A stretch of DNA of 64,000 nt from Closterium sp. NIES-65 (Eukaryota > Streptophyta > Zygnematophyceae > Desmidiales > Closteriaceae): the NCBI GenBank assembly GCA_948144175.1, contig CANXME010000531.1, positions 558,001 through 622,000 of the forward strand, in the 5' to 3' direction. The stretch's first letter is position 1, and each line of letters opens with the position of its first letter. Shown piece by piece: positions 10,401-21,595 of this stretch. The translations under genes were made by a program, and so were the position numbers. Under the pieces are notes generated by a model. The model ran no database searches and was not told the origin of the DNA. It worked only from the letters and a program-made list of their open reading frames with translations.

Positions 10401-13400
10401 CACCCCTCCTCTCGTCGTGTTCTGTCCTCCCAGGACGTCACGTTCGACGAGTCAGTCCCCTTCTACCGTCTCTTCCCCTACCGCACTCCTTCCCTCCCCC
10501 CTCCCCCGGACTTCCTTGTGCCGGTTCCCCCCCCGGTAGACCCCCTCCCCCCTCAGGTTCCTGCCCCCTCAGGTGTGTCCCAGGTAGACGCCGTTGACCC
10601 GGTCGAGGTTACTGGTGACTCTGGTGCTGCTGCGGGTGCTGAGCCTGGGGGTGCTGACTCTGGGGGTGCTGTGCGCGGGGGTGCTGAGCCTGGGGGTGCT
10701 ACTTCTGGGGGTGCTGGGCCTGAGGGTGCTATTGCGGAGGGTGAGGAGCCTGGGGCTTCTGAGCCGGGGGGTACGGAGCCTGGGGGTGCTGAGCCGGGGG
10801 GTACTGTGCCTGGAGGTGCTGGGTCTCGGGGTGCTGAGTCGGGAGCTGCTGAGCCTGGGGGTGCTGAGCTGGGAGCTGCTGAGCCTGGGGGTGCTGCGTC
10901 TGGAGCTGCTGAGCCAGGGGTTTCTCCTGCTGCTGCGTCTCGCCGGGAGCCCCTCTCTCCACAGGAGCTGCGCGAGTGGTTCGCTCGCCGCTGGAGGCGT
11001 GCTGCTGAGTCTGGAGGTGCTGCTGGAGCTGGAGCTGGAGCTTCTTCGACCGTCGAGGGTGTGGGTGCTGCCGGTCCCGGAGCTGCTGGACCTACTGGTC
11101 CTCCTGGAGCTGGAGCTGCTGAGGGCGTTGGTGCTGAGCCTACTGCTGTTGGTCCTGCCGCTGGAGGTGTGGGTGGCGCTGGTGCTGTCGCTGAGGGTGG
11201 TGGTGCTGTCCCTGCTGAGTCTGGAGCTGCCGCGCGGCCTCGGCTGTACTTCGTTCCGCTCCTGCAGCAGGTTCTTGGTCTTTCTCCTCTAGTAGAGGGT
11301 CCACCGCCTGTCCAGTCGCAGTCCCTGCTGAAGCCTTCCTCTCCACTGCCTGCTCCCTCTCCTTACACTGGTCCTACTGGAGGTCTTGCTGAGCGTCGTG
11401 AGCCTGCGTCTCGTCCCGCGTCGCCTGTTCGTGCTGCTCGCGCTAGTGGTCGCAGTTCACGTCAGCGTCCTCCTCCTGTCCCTGGCACGCACCGGATGTC
11501 TTTGCGTCCGTCCACTGCTCCTCTGCGTGCCCCTTTGCCTTCTCCTCCTGAGTCCTCTCTTCCTGCGCTTGCCGACCCTGAGTCGGACTCTCTTCGTGCT
11601 GCCTGTCCTACTGTCACGCGTCTGCTTGCTACTGTCGTCACTGACCCCTCTTTTGAGTCCACTGCTGCGTCTGCTCTAGTCGCTGAGCTCGTCGACTTTG
11701 CTGCTCGCTGTCGCCTCGACTACGCTGCTAGTCTAGTTGCTGAGTCTGCGTCTGTCTGTCCTCCGTCCGTCGGGGGTGAGTGTGCTCTTGGCACGGACGT
11801 CCTAGAGGACAGGCAGGAGGAGTTACAGTGTGTAGCGGCTGCTTCACCTCATCTCGCGTCTGTACTGCTTGCCCCTGAGGGAGACCCGGATGCACTAGAC
11901 ATCCCGACTCCGCGTTCTTACGCGGAGGCCGTAGAGGGTCCCTACTCCTCTCAGTGGCAGGCAGCTATGGATGCAGAGATGGCTTCCTGGAAGTCCACAG
12001 GCACCTACGTTGACGCGGTTCCCCCTCCTGGGGCGAACATCGTCAGTGGCATGTGGATCTTCAGGGTGAAGCGGCCGCCGGGCTCTCCACCTGTCTTCAA
12101 GGCACGGTACGTTGCTCGTGGCTTCAGTCAGCGGCAGGGAGTTGACTACTTTCAGACCTTCTCTCCCACCCCGAAGATGACTACTCTTCGGGTGCTGCTG
12201 CACATAGCCGCTCAGCGCAACTACGAGCTTCACTCTCTCGACTTCAGCACTGCGTTCTTGCAGGGTAGCCTGCACGAGGAGATCTGGCTTCGCCGTCCAC
12301 CTGGCTTCACTGGGACTTTCCCTCCTGGCACCCAGTGGAGCGTCCGACGGCCAGTCTACGGTCTCCGCCAGGCACCGCGTGAGTGGCACGACACACTGAG
12401 GACTACGCTTGCGGCTCTTGGGTTTGCTCCTTCTATTGCTGACCCGTCGCTGTTTCTTCGCACCGACACTTCCCTGCCGCCGTTCTACATCCTCGTGTAC
12501 GTCGACGACTTGGTCTTTGCCACAGCGGACACTGCTGGACTCACCTACGTGAAGTCTGAGCTGCTGAAGAGACACACGTGCACAGACCTGGGTGAACTGC
12601 GCAGCTACCTTGGCTTGCAGATCACTCGGGACAGAGCACGCCGCACCATTACCTTGACTCAGTCACACATGGTGCAGCAGGTCCTTCAGTGCTTCGGCTT
12701 CACGTACTCCTCGCCTCAGGCCACTTCTCTTCCTACTCGCCACTCACTCTCAGCTCTGCCTTCGGATGAGTCCGTAGAGTCGAGTGGTCCGTATGCAGAG
12801 CTTGTTGGCTGCCTCATGTACCTGATGACCTGCACACGACCTGACCTTGCATACCCTCTGAGCATCCTTGCACGCTATGTTGCTCCTGGGAGACACCGAC
12901 CAGAGCACATGGCTGCAGCGAAGAGGGTATTGCGCTACCTGCGCAGTACGTCGGGCATGGGGCTAGTGCTTGGAGGGCGGAGTCCAGTGGTCCTTACCGG
13001 CCACGCGGACGCTTCTTGGGCTGACGACCAGGCTACGCAGCGGTCGTCACAGGGTTACACATTCAGCCTTGGTTCCGGCTCTGTCTCGTGGCGGTCTACT
13101 CGCTCGTCTTCGGTTCTCGGCTCCAGTTGTGAGGCTGAGATCTACGCCGGGGCCATGGCTGCACAGGAGCTTCGCTGGCTCACCTACCTGCTGACTGACC
13201 TTGGAGAGCCGCCTCGTTCTCCTCCAGTGCTGTACGTAGACAACAAGGCCATGCTGGCCTTGTGTCGAGAGCAGCGCTTGGAGCACAGAACGAAGCACAT
13301 TGCTCTCCGCTACTTCCTTGCTCGTGAGCTGCAGCAGCATGGTCAGTTGCGACTTGCGTACGTGGCCTCTGAGGCCAACACTGCTGATGTGTTCACCAAG

Positions 13401-13692
13401 GCACTCGCGCCTTGTGACCATCAGCGCTTTTGCACCCAGCTGGGTCTTGTACCTGTCTTGCCTCACTTGCTCTCCTCTTGACTTCACTTGTACTGAGACA
13501 TATATATATACCTGCTCTTGCTTGTCTAGTTTTATATATATGTCTGTACTCCTGCATGTGAACTGGCCTCTGGCCCTACTCTTGTGCTCGGACTGTGTGG
13601 TGACTTTGTGATCCACCCTGAGCTTGCTTTGCTTTGCTTTGCTTGACTGGTCTTGTGAGCCCTTGTTCTCCCCCACTTAGCCTATGGGGGTG

Positions 13693-13824
13693 TGTCAGAG
13701 TATTATAGCTGATGCATGTTTGTAGGCTATAGTGGGGTAGCACATATGGGGTACAGGGTTTCTAGGGTTGTATTTGTACCCAATCTTTACTTAGTCATTT
13801 CATTCCCGTTTTCCTTGCTTCACA
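13693..13824 (+). repeat. 3' LTR of Copia-1
   Basis: Runs from TGTCAGAGTATT to CTTGCTTCACA. It is preceded by the purine-rich tract ATGGGGGTG, the expected plus-strand primer. Confidence 0.85.
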
Positions 13825-14027
13825 ACGCCCCACCGCCCAACTCCACGCCATCCTACTCACCCAAACCAACCCACCGCTAATAGGCCTATTCACTCACGGA
13901 TACATTACCGACCTGTTTTTCACGACCGGAAATTCACAGCAACTGGTAGAAGCAAAAGGAGCCTATTACGTAAAGACAGGCACAAATCGCATCTGGGTAC
14001 CTGCGTACTTGCTCCTGAGGGAACTGT

Positions 14028-14147
14028 TGTCAAATCATAATGTTTAGTAGGCTGTAGTGGGGTAGCCTATATAAGGACATTTCTAGGGTTGCATATTTGT
14101 ACCACATTCCATTCCTTAGTGCACTCATTCTCGTTTCAATTCTCACA
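14028..14147 (+). repeat. 5' LTR of Copia-2
   Basis: Runs from TGTCAAATCATAAT to CAATTCTCACA. It is followed by the Copia-type primer site TGGTATCGAGC. Confidence 0.88.
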
Positions 14148-14209
14148 TGGTATCGAGCAGGTTCCCTCGTGGGAACTGTGCCTAGGGCCCACCAAGTCGA
14201 AAGTTTTTT

Positions 14210-14800
14210 TTCCTGCCCGGAGCGCGCTCTGCCCGAGTCGCGCTCCCTTCTCTGACTTCGTCGGGCCGCCCTAGCGGCCAAGTCGCGCCGCCTTAGCGGC
14301 CCCTGATTCGTCGCCCTAGCGACCCCGTCGCCCTACCTACGACCCCAGCCCCGTCGCCCTACCTGCGCCTCGACCCCATCGCCCTACCTGCGCCCCGGCC
14401 CCGTCGCCCTACCTGCGGCCCCGGCCCTAGCCCCGTCGCCCTACCTGCGCCCCGGCCCCGGCCCCGTCGCCCTACCTGCGCACCGGCCCCGTCGCCCTAC
14501 CGTCGACCCAGCCCCGTCGCCCTACCTTCGGCCCGGCCCCGGCCCCGTCGCCCTGCCTACGGCCCGGCCCCGTCGCCCTACCTTCGACCCGGCCCCGTCG
14601 CCCTACCTACGGCCCGGCCCCGGCCCCGTCACCCTACCTACGGCCCGGCCCCGGCCCCGTCGCCCTACCTTCGACCTGGCCCCGTCGCCCTACCTGCGCC
14701 CCGCCCCCGGCCTCGTCGCCCTACATGCGCACCGGCCTTGTCGCCCTACCTTCGACCCGGCCCCGTCGCCCTACCTACGGCACCGCCCGAACCGAGCCGC
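14210..14800. repeat. GC-rich tandem leader of Copia-2
   Basis: Many imperfect copies of a CCCGTCGCCCTACCTACGGC-type unit. It has the same position as the leader array of Copia-1 but a different repeat sequence. Confidence 0.8.
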
Positions 14801-15908
14801 GGGTGCCGCCGAGCCGCAGTTGCTGCCGAGCCGCCCGAGCTGCCTACAGGATGCGGGGGTTCACCAGTTTACTCCTGCGAGTCAGCAAGTGACTCACTAC
14901 TCGGACGCTCGCACAAGCCGGCACCTGGCCACGTTTACGCGTCGGCCGGGGTCGAGCCTATACACCCTGACCACTGAGTCTCCTCCTGTCCCTGCGTCTG
15001 GTCAGGTAGCTGCGTCGGGTCAGGTGTTTGTTGTAGCGTCCAGGTCTGGTCTTGAGTCTGCCCCCTGCTCGTGTTGCCTCCTGTCTCACGAGACTCTCCT
15101 CTGGCACCACCGCCTTGGTCACCCCTCCCTGCCTCGTCTCCGAGGCATGGCCTCCCGTTTCCTTGTCTCTCGCCTTCCCCGGTCCCTCCCTCCCCTTCCT
15201 CCGGGGCCTGGCCCCACCTGCGTCCCCTGTGTCGAGGGGCGGCTGCGGGCTGCCCTTCACTCCTCTCAGTTTCCCCCGACAGAGGCCCCGCTGCAGACGC
15301 TTCACATGGACGTGTGTGGCCCAGCCCGCGTTCGTGGACAGGGTCACGAGCGCTACTTCCTGCTGGTGGTTGACGACTACTCGCGTTACACCACAGTCTT
15401 CCCCTTGCGCAGCAAGGGTGATGTCACTGAGGTGTTGATCGACTGGATCCGCGCAGCTCGTCTCCAGCTCAGGAAGAGTTTCGGCTCGGACTTTCCTGTT
15501 CTGCGTCTGCACTCTGACAGAGGCGGAGAGTTCTCCTCTGGCCTTCTGCGAGCCTACTGTCGTGCACGAGGCATCCGCCAGACCTTTACGCTTCCGGACT
15601 CTCCACAGAAAAATGGGATTGCTGAGCGCCGCATTGGCATGGTCATGGACGTCGCCCGTACGTCCATGATGCATGCGGCCGCCCCCCATTTTCTGTGGTC
15701 GTTTGCGGTTCGGTACGCGGCGCATCACATCAACCTTCACCCCAGGGTCTCCATGCCGGAGACCTCTCCAGCTTTGCTGTGGACGGGGAAGGTAGGCGAT
15801 GCGTCTGTGTTCCGTGTCTGGGGATCTCGGGCGTTTAACCGTGACTTGTCTGCGGACAAGTTGTCCCCTCATGCTGTTCCTTGCGTCTTCCTTGGCTTCC
15901 AGCCCTAC

Positions 15909-16296
15909 TGTGAGGGTCTAGGATCGAGTTCAGAAAAGAGAATGAGAATTAAATCGAATTGAATTGAATTGAATGATCACCTGGGTACAACACGAGGCTA
16001 TATATAGGCTCGACACAAGGCCCCGTAACCAGGTGTTACGCGAAGGTTCCGCGGGTCGCGAAGCGTCCCGAACAAATCCTTACCGAATTCGGTAGAAGGC
16101 AATTCGGTGGCAACCAAAAAGCCAGAATTCGGTGCACGCAACCTAGCTCGGTGCTATAACTATAATAAATTTTAGGAAAGCACCTAGCCTAGGAAATCAA
16201 GCAATTCATGCATGCATATGATTATCCTATGCTAGAAATAGCATGATAAAGTAGAGGCAAGCAAGCATAGCTAGCATAAGCCGTCGTACTCTCACA
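15909..16296 (-). repeat. 3' LTR of the nested chromovirus
   Basis: In plus-strand reading it runs from TGTGAGGGTCTAGG to GTACTCTCACA. It contains a TATATATAGG box and matches 21223-21595 almost throughout. Confidence 0.88.
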
Positions 16297-19200
16297 CGTC
16301 CCCCCCTCAAAGCTGGGTGGCGTGAGATACACCCTGCTTGACAAGATAGTCCTTGAGAGCACGGCGTGCGTTGCCCATATCAGTGGGGTCGTATCCCTTC
16401 CAACGTATTAGGAACTCGAGAGTCTTGCCACCGCGGCGCCGATGAGAGAGAACGCGCTCGATCTCGTACTCCGGTTCATCCTGTATGAGAACAGGTGATG
16501 GTGGCGGTAGTTGCCGTCCCTGGAACTGTTGGTTGGGGTCCTTGTAGGGCTTCAGTAGCTGGACATGGAAAGCGTTGTGAAGCTTCCATGTATCTGATAC
16601 GCGCAAGCGGAATGTAACTGGTGTCACCTGTGCCTCAACGAGAAAAGGACCACAGAAGCGAGGCCGGAGTTTGGATGGGAGGTGAGACAGGTTCAAGTTG
16701 CGCGTGTCAAGAAGCACCTGATCTCCGACTGCTACTGAGTGATCACGTTGCTGACGATCGGCATACTGCTTCTGGGAGTTTTGCATCGTGGTGAGACGTC
16801 GCTGAGTCTTCTCCCATAGCTGCTGCATGGTTGTGACGAAGTCATGTCAGCTTGGACGTATGCCGGTGTGGTTGGCTGCTGTGGTGTGAGTGGTTCTCGT
16901 CCGTAACACAGGAAGAAAGGAGTTTTCCCTGTGGCCGCATGTGATGCGTTGTTGTAAGCGAACTCTAGGGTTGGTAACTGTGTGTCCCAGTGGCTGACGT
17001 CGTCCTTGCAAGCTGTGCGCAGTAACTGTTCAACCACTTGATTGAGTCGCTCTGTCTGTCCGTTAGTCTGAGGGTGGTATGCTGAAGACATTGCAAGCTT
17101 TGTCCCCAACAGTCCCATGAGCTCCTTCCAGAACTTACTCGTGAATTTGGGGTCTCTGTCCGAGATAAGTGTAGCGGGGATGCCGTGGATGTGATGATGC
17201 GGTCGAAGAAGAGTCGAGCAGTTGCTTCAGCTGTAGCTGTGGCGTTGGTCCGTATGAAGTGACCCATTTTGGAGTCTTTATCGATCACCACGAGGATGGA
17301 ATCATGTCCCCGTGAGGTCGAAGGAAGCCCTGTGATGAAGTCGAGGCTAACGACCTGCCATGGCTGCTCCGGTACGGGTAGAGGCTGAAGTAACCCTGTT
17401 TTTTTCTGCTTGCTGCTCTTCATCCGCTGGCACGTGTCGCAAGAGGTGACGAACTGCTGCACGTCTGCTGCCATCCCGGGCCAGTAGTAATACTTCGCTA
17501 TCCCTGCTAACGTCTTGTTGCTCCCGAAATGTCCCGCATAAGGTACGTCGTGAAACTCCTCCAATAGGATCTGCCGTAGCGGGGCGTAATTCGGTACCCA
17601 AATCTTTCCTGAACCCTTCCTTACAGCTAAGTCTTTCTCCCACTGTAATAGCTTCTTGGTCTGTGCTGTAGCAATCTTTGCGTCCACGGAGTACCCATGT
17701 TGGAATAGACCCTTGAGCAGAGGGTTCATCCCGTCGAGCTGGATGCCTGCTACATGTCCGAGGCGGCTCAACGCGTCTGCCTTGTTGTGTAGCCCGGGCT
17801 TGTAGACGATGTCGTAGTGGAAGTGAGTTTCCAGGAAGTCCACCCACCGCACCTGTCGTCGTGAGAGTGTCGGCTGTGACTTCAGGTATTTGAGACTGCA
17901 GTGGTCAGTATAGACTGTAGTCTTGGCTCCCTCTAGGTAACACCTCCACGCCTTGAAGGCTATGACTATCGCTAAGGCTTCCTTGTCGTGAATGGGGTAG
18001 TTTAGTTCTGCTCCGTGTAGCTTCTTACTGAGGTAGGCGATGGGCTGCAAACCGCGTCCGTGATCCTGCATCAGTACTGCTCCGGCTGCTTGGTCACTAG
18101 CATCTGCTTCCACCACGTAGTCCTTGTCTGGATCCGGCAAGATGAGTACTGGCGCTGTAGTCAGTGCTGTCTGTAGCTGCTCCATGGCTTGCTGATGAAG
18201 GGTATCCCATTTGTAGGGCGTATCCTTTTTTAGTAGGTCGGTCAGTGGCGCTGCTATCTTAGCGTACTGCGGCATGAACCTGTTGTAGTAGTTGGCGAAG
18301 CCTAGGAACTGCTATAACTCCTTCACGTTCTCTGGTACTTTCCACTTCTTGACGGCTTTGATCTTCCGTGGGTCCACGTGTACGCCCTCGGCACTCACCA
18401 TGTGCCCGAGAAACTGCACTTTCTTCAGGGCGAAGTCGCTCTTTGACAGATTTACGTAGAACTTGTTTTTCCGCAGGATCTCGAACACCTTCCGCAGATG
18501 CTCCACGTGCTCCTTCATGTTCTTGGAGTAGATGAGAATGTCGTCCAGGTACACCACCACGCACTCGTCCAGCAGGGGTCGTAAGATGTGATTCATCTCC
18601 GCCTGAAACGTTGCTGGTGCGTTGCAGAGTCCGAACGGCATCACCACGTATTCGTAGGAGCCGTATCTGATACGGAACGCTGTCTTGTGGACGGAGTTGT
18701 CTGCCATCTTGATCTGCCAGTAGCCCGATCGTAGGTCCAGCTTCGAAAATACTGTTGCTCCACGCAGTTGATCGAGTAGGTCGTCTATGCGCGGTATGGG
18801 ATATTTGTTTTTGACTGCCCGTTTGTTCAGTGCGCGGTAGTCGATGCACATCCGTAAACTACCGTCTGGCTTTGGAGTGAAGAGAACTGGTGCACCGTAG
18901 GGAGAGGTGGATGGGCGGATCAGTTGTCTGTCAGTTCAATTGGACTCAGTCGGTATGGTGCACGTAAGACGGGTTTCGCACCTGGTTCCTCCACGATCTC
19001 GTGCTCGTGGGTGCGTGCTGGAGATACGCGTGTGGGTAGGTCGTCGGGCATTATATCCTTGTACTGCTCCAAGACCTCCTCCTCTGCTGCTGCTATAACC
19101 AGTGCTAAGTAACCCGTGTTACTCTCGTTCACTGTCCGTTCGAACCGTGCCAGTGTCGTTTCAGGAACGCTCCCTGTATCCGTCAAGCTTCGCAGCTCCA

Positions 19201-21222
19201 CTCGTTTCCCGTTGTTGTAGATGCACGTTTTCCGGTTGACCCAGTTGATCTTGGGGTTGAACCGCTTAAGAAAATCTTGCCCCAAGATGAAATCTAATCC
19301 CTTGATGTTCGTGATCGGCAACGTCGGCTTCCACCTCAACGCCCCTATCTGCAGCTGCAGTGTTGACTTTCCGTGGATGGGAAGCTTCGTACCGTCCACC
19401 ATCGTTGCTGTAAACTGGGTTTCTTCTTAGGATTCTCCAATTTCTCCAACGTCCCGCGGTCGCACACCGAGTGGGACGCACCACTGTCCACCAGGGTCTG
19501 GAGGCGACGCCCGTTGCAGATCACCTCGAGTTCTAGTGGTTGCTGCTGCTCCGAGTATCCATAGATGGTAGCGCTTATAGGATCGTAGGGTACGTCGAAT
19601 ATGTTATCCCTAGGTCCTGCGCTCAAAGACGCAGCTTCAGTATCAGTTTTCAACTGAGAAAGGTTAGAAGGATTTATCCGAGGCCGATTCGGCTTCTCTT
19701 GGGCCTGGAACCTTCCACTAAGCCTTTGCAGCTGTGTAGGCTTTATCTGTGGGGAACAGGGAGCCTTTAAACATTGCTGCTGGGAGAGAATATTAACTCC
19801 TCGGAACGCTCGACCTGTATTAGCGCTCTGGAGTAGGGCCCCCATAATACCCGGTACTGGTTTAATTTCTGACTCTCCCTTAATAAAGGCTTGAAACCCA
19901 CGAGAAGTAATATTCTTACTTGTCAGGGTATACGGTTGGAGTTTCCCGGACGGTGCAGGGTCTTGTTTCGCGGGTCTTGTTTCGGCGATTTCCCCTGGTG
20001 CCGGCTGGTCGTGACGTTTTAAATTTGCGCCACCATATTCTCCTTTTTTCGCCCTCTCCGAAGTTGCCACGTTGTCCGTTTTCTGCTTCGGGGGTGCCGC
20101 ACTGTTCTTGTCCTTCAGCTCCGCACACCTTCTCTTCATTTTCCAACACGCCAAGATACGATGTCCTGTAGCGCCGCAAAATTTGCACGTCTCATTATTT
20201 GCTAGCCGCTGCTCCACATCACCCTCGTCGTTCTCCATCGGGTCAGCAGTCGTGGGTGGTGCCAATCGCCCCATGCCACTAGTTGGCTTGTTGCGTCGTG
20301 TTCCGTAGTAGCTACTATTCAACGTGTCGAACTGTTCAATCAGTGCTGCCAGAAACTGCGCCCACGTCCCCTCGCCTTGGACTATTCTGTTGTTGATCCA
20401 CTCTAGAGCTGGGCCTCGTAACAGTGTTGCTGCGAGCCGTATGCGCATTGCGTCTTTTGTCGGGGTCGTGCATCTAACGGCTTCGAAGTAAATTTCGAGT
20501 TCAACTACAAATCGACGAACGTCGTTCCTTTTTACTGTAGGATCGAACGCCTCCGGTAGCCTCGGCTTCACTACTTCGTGGTTAACTGTAGCTGCCGCCG
20601 TTGTCGCATGTAGAATTGTCGGTGTAGCCGCTGCAGCTGCTGCTACTGTTCTCGCTGCTGCTGTGGCGGTTGCCGACTGGTTCGCAAGGATTTTTTCGAG
20701 TCGTGGGAGCGCTGCACGTATTTGCTTATGCTCAGCACGTAACTCCGCGATTTTCTGTACTGAAATATCTCCATTTCCCTCCATTTGGTGATTTACAGAA
20801 AGATGCGCGACGAAAATAATCGAATTCTAGGTGCTGGTCGACTTACTGCGAGTCAAATTGACTGTAGAATCGACGAGCGCAAATTCTTTAGGTTGCGTAA
20901 ATCTCCCTTAGGCGAAATTCGCGTCCGATCTTGGCCGTTGAGGAGAAAATCGATCCGACGCTCCAAATTCCAACGTTTTTGGGCGAAATTCGCGTCCGAT
21001 CTAGGCCGTTGAGATGAAACTCGATCCAACGGTCGAAACTCCAACCTTTCCACCAGTAAATCTGAGGGGTGTTCGAAAACCGAATCGAGGGGGACTTAGA
21101 AAAATTGCGCGGAACTGGTTTTACATACCCGTATCGGCGCTTTCGTCGTCGCCCCCGCGGTTTTTAAAGGCCGGAACTAAGCGGTTGAAGACCTCGCGTG
21201 TAAACCCGCTCTGATTAACAAG

Positions 21223-21595
21223 TGTGAGGATCTGGGATCGAGCTCATAAAAGATGATTCAAATTGAATTGAATGATCACCTGGGTACAACACGAGGCTAT
21301 ATATAGGCTCGATACAAGGCCCCATAACCAGGTGTTACGCGAAGGTTCCGCGGGTCGCGAAGCGTCCCGAACAAATCCTTACCGAATTCTGTAGAAGGCA
21401 ATTCGGTGGCAACCGAAAAGCCAGAATTCGGTGCACGCAACCTAGCTCGGTGCTATAACTATAATAAAATATAGGAAAGCACCTAGCCTAGGAAATCAAG
21501 CAATTAATGCATGCATATGATTATCCTATGCTAGAAATAGCATGATAAAGTAAAGGCAAGCAAGCATACCTAGCATAAGCCGTCGTACTCTCACA
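21223..21595 (-). repeat. 5' LTR of the nested chromovirus
   Basis: In plus-strand reading it runs from TGTGAGGATCTGGG to GTACTCTCACA. The internal side carries AATCAGAGCGG in minus-strand reading, a possible degenerate initiator-Met primer site. Confidence 0.85.

Larger units (their letters stand above)
6431..13824 (+). mobile_element. Copia LTR retrotransposon (Copia-1)
   Basis: Ty1/Copia element with LTRs of about 132 bp at both ends. Parts in order: PBS just after the 5' LTR; a GC-rich repetitive leader (about 6640-7480); a UBN2-type Gag from about 7509 followed by a Gly-rich tail; a Cys/His knuckle region (about 8690-8800); aspartic protease with LDSGASRSFF (about 9100); GAG-pre-integrase with HHRLGHPS (about 9575); integrase core (about 9778-10100); a long repeat of GGAEPGGA type (10620-10930); reverse transcriptase with YVDD (about 12000-12720); and RNase H (about 13000-13400). 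The order protease-integrase-RT-RNase H defines Copia. It is a fossil with a small number of breaks, mostly in the gag side; the integrase to RNase H part reads largely open. The LTRs differ at roughly one site in eight by eye, so it is older than its neighbours. The flanks show no matching target duplication. Confidence 0.9.
15909..21595 (-). mobile_element. Chromovirus Gypsy element nested in Copia-2
   Basis: Ty3/Gypsy element read on the minus strand. The 5' LTR is 21595-21223 and the 3' LTR 16296-15909. Order of parts: Gag (from about 20784) with CX2CX4HX4C knuckle CKFCGATGHRILAC; retropepsin with LVDSGAS (about 19510); RT with YLDDILIYS (about 18560); RNase H (about 18130-17780); integrase with H2C2 finger and core (about 17560-17100); and a C-terminal chromodomain (about 16470-16330) with FLIRWKGYD. 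Protease-RT-RNase H-integrase order plus chromodomain marks a chromovirus. A poly-purine tract adjoins the 3' LTR. It is nearly whole but broken at a handful of places. The LTRs differ by roughly a dozen changes in about 370 bp, so it is young. I see no clean target duplication. Confidence 0.92.
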
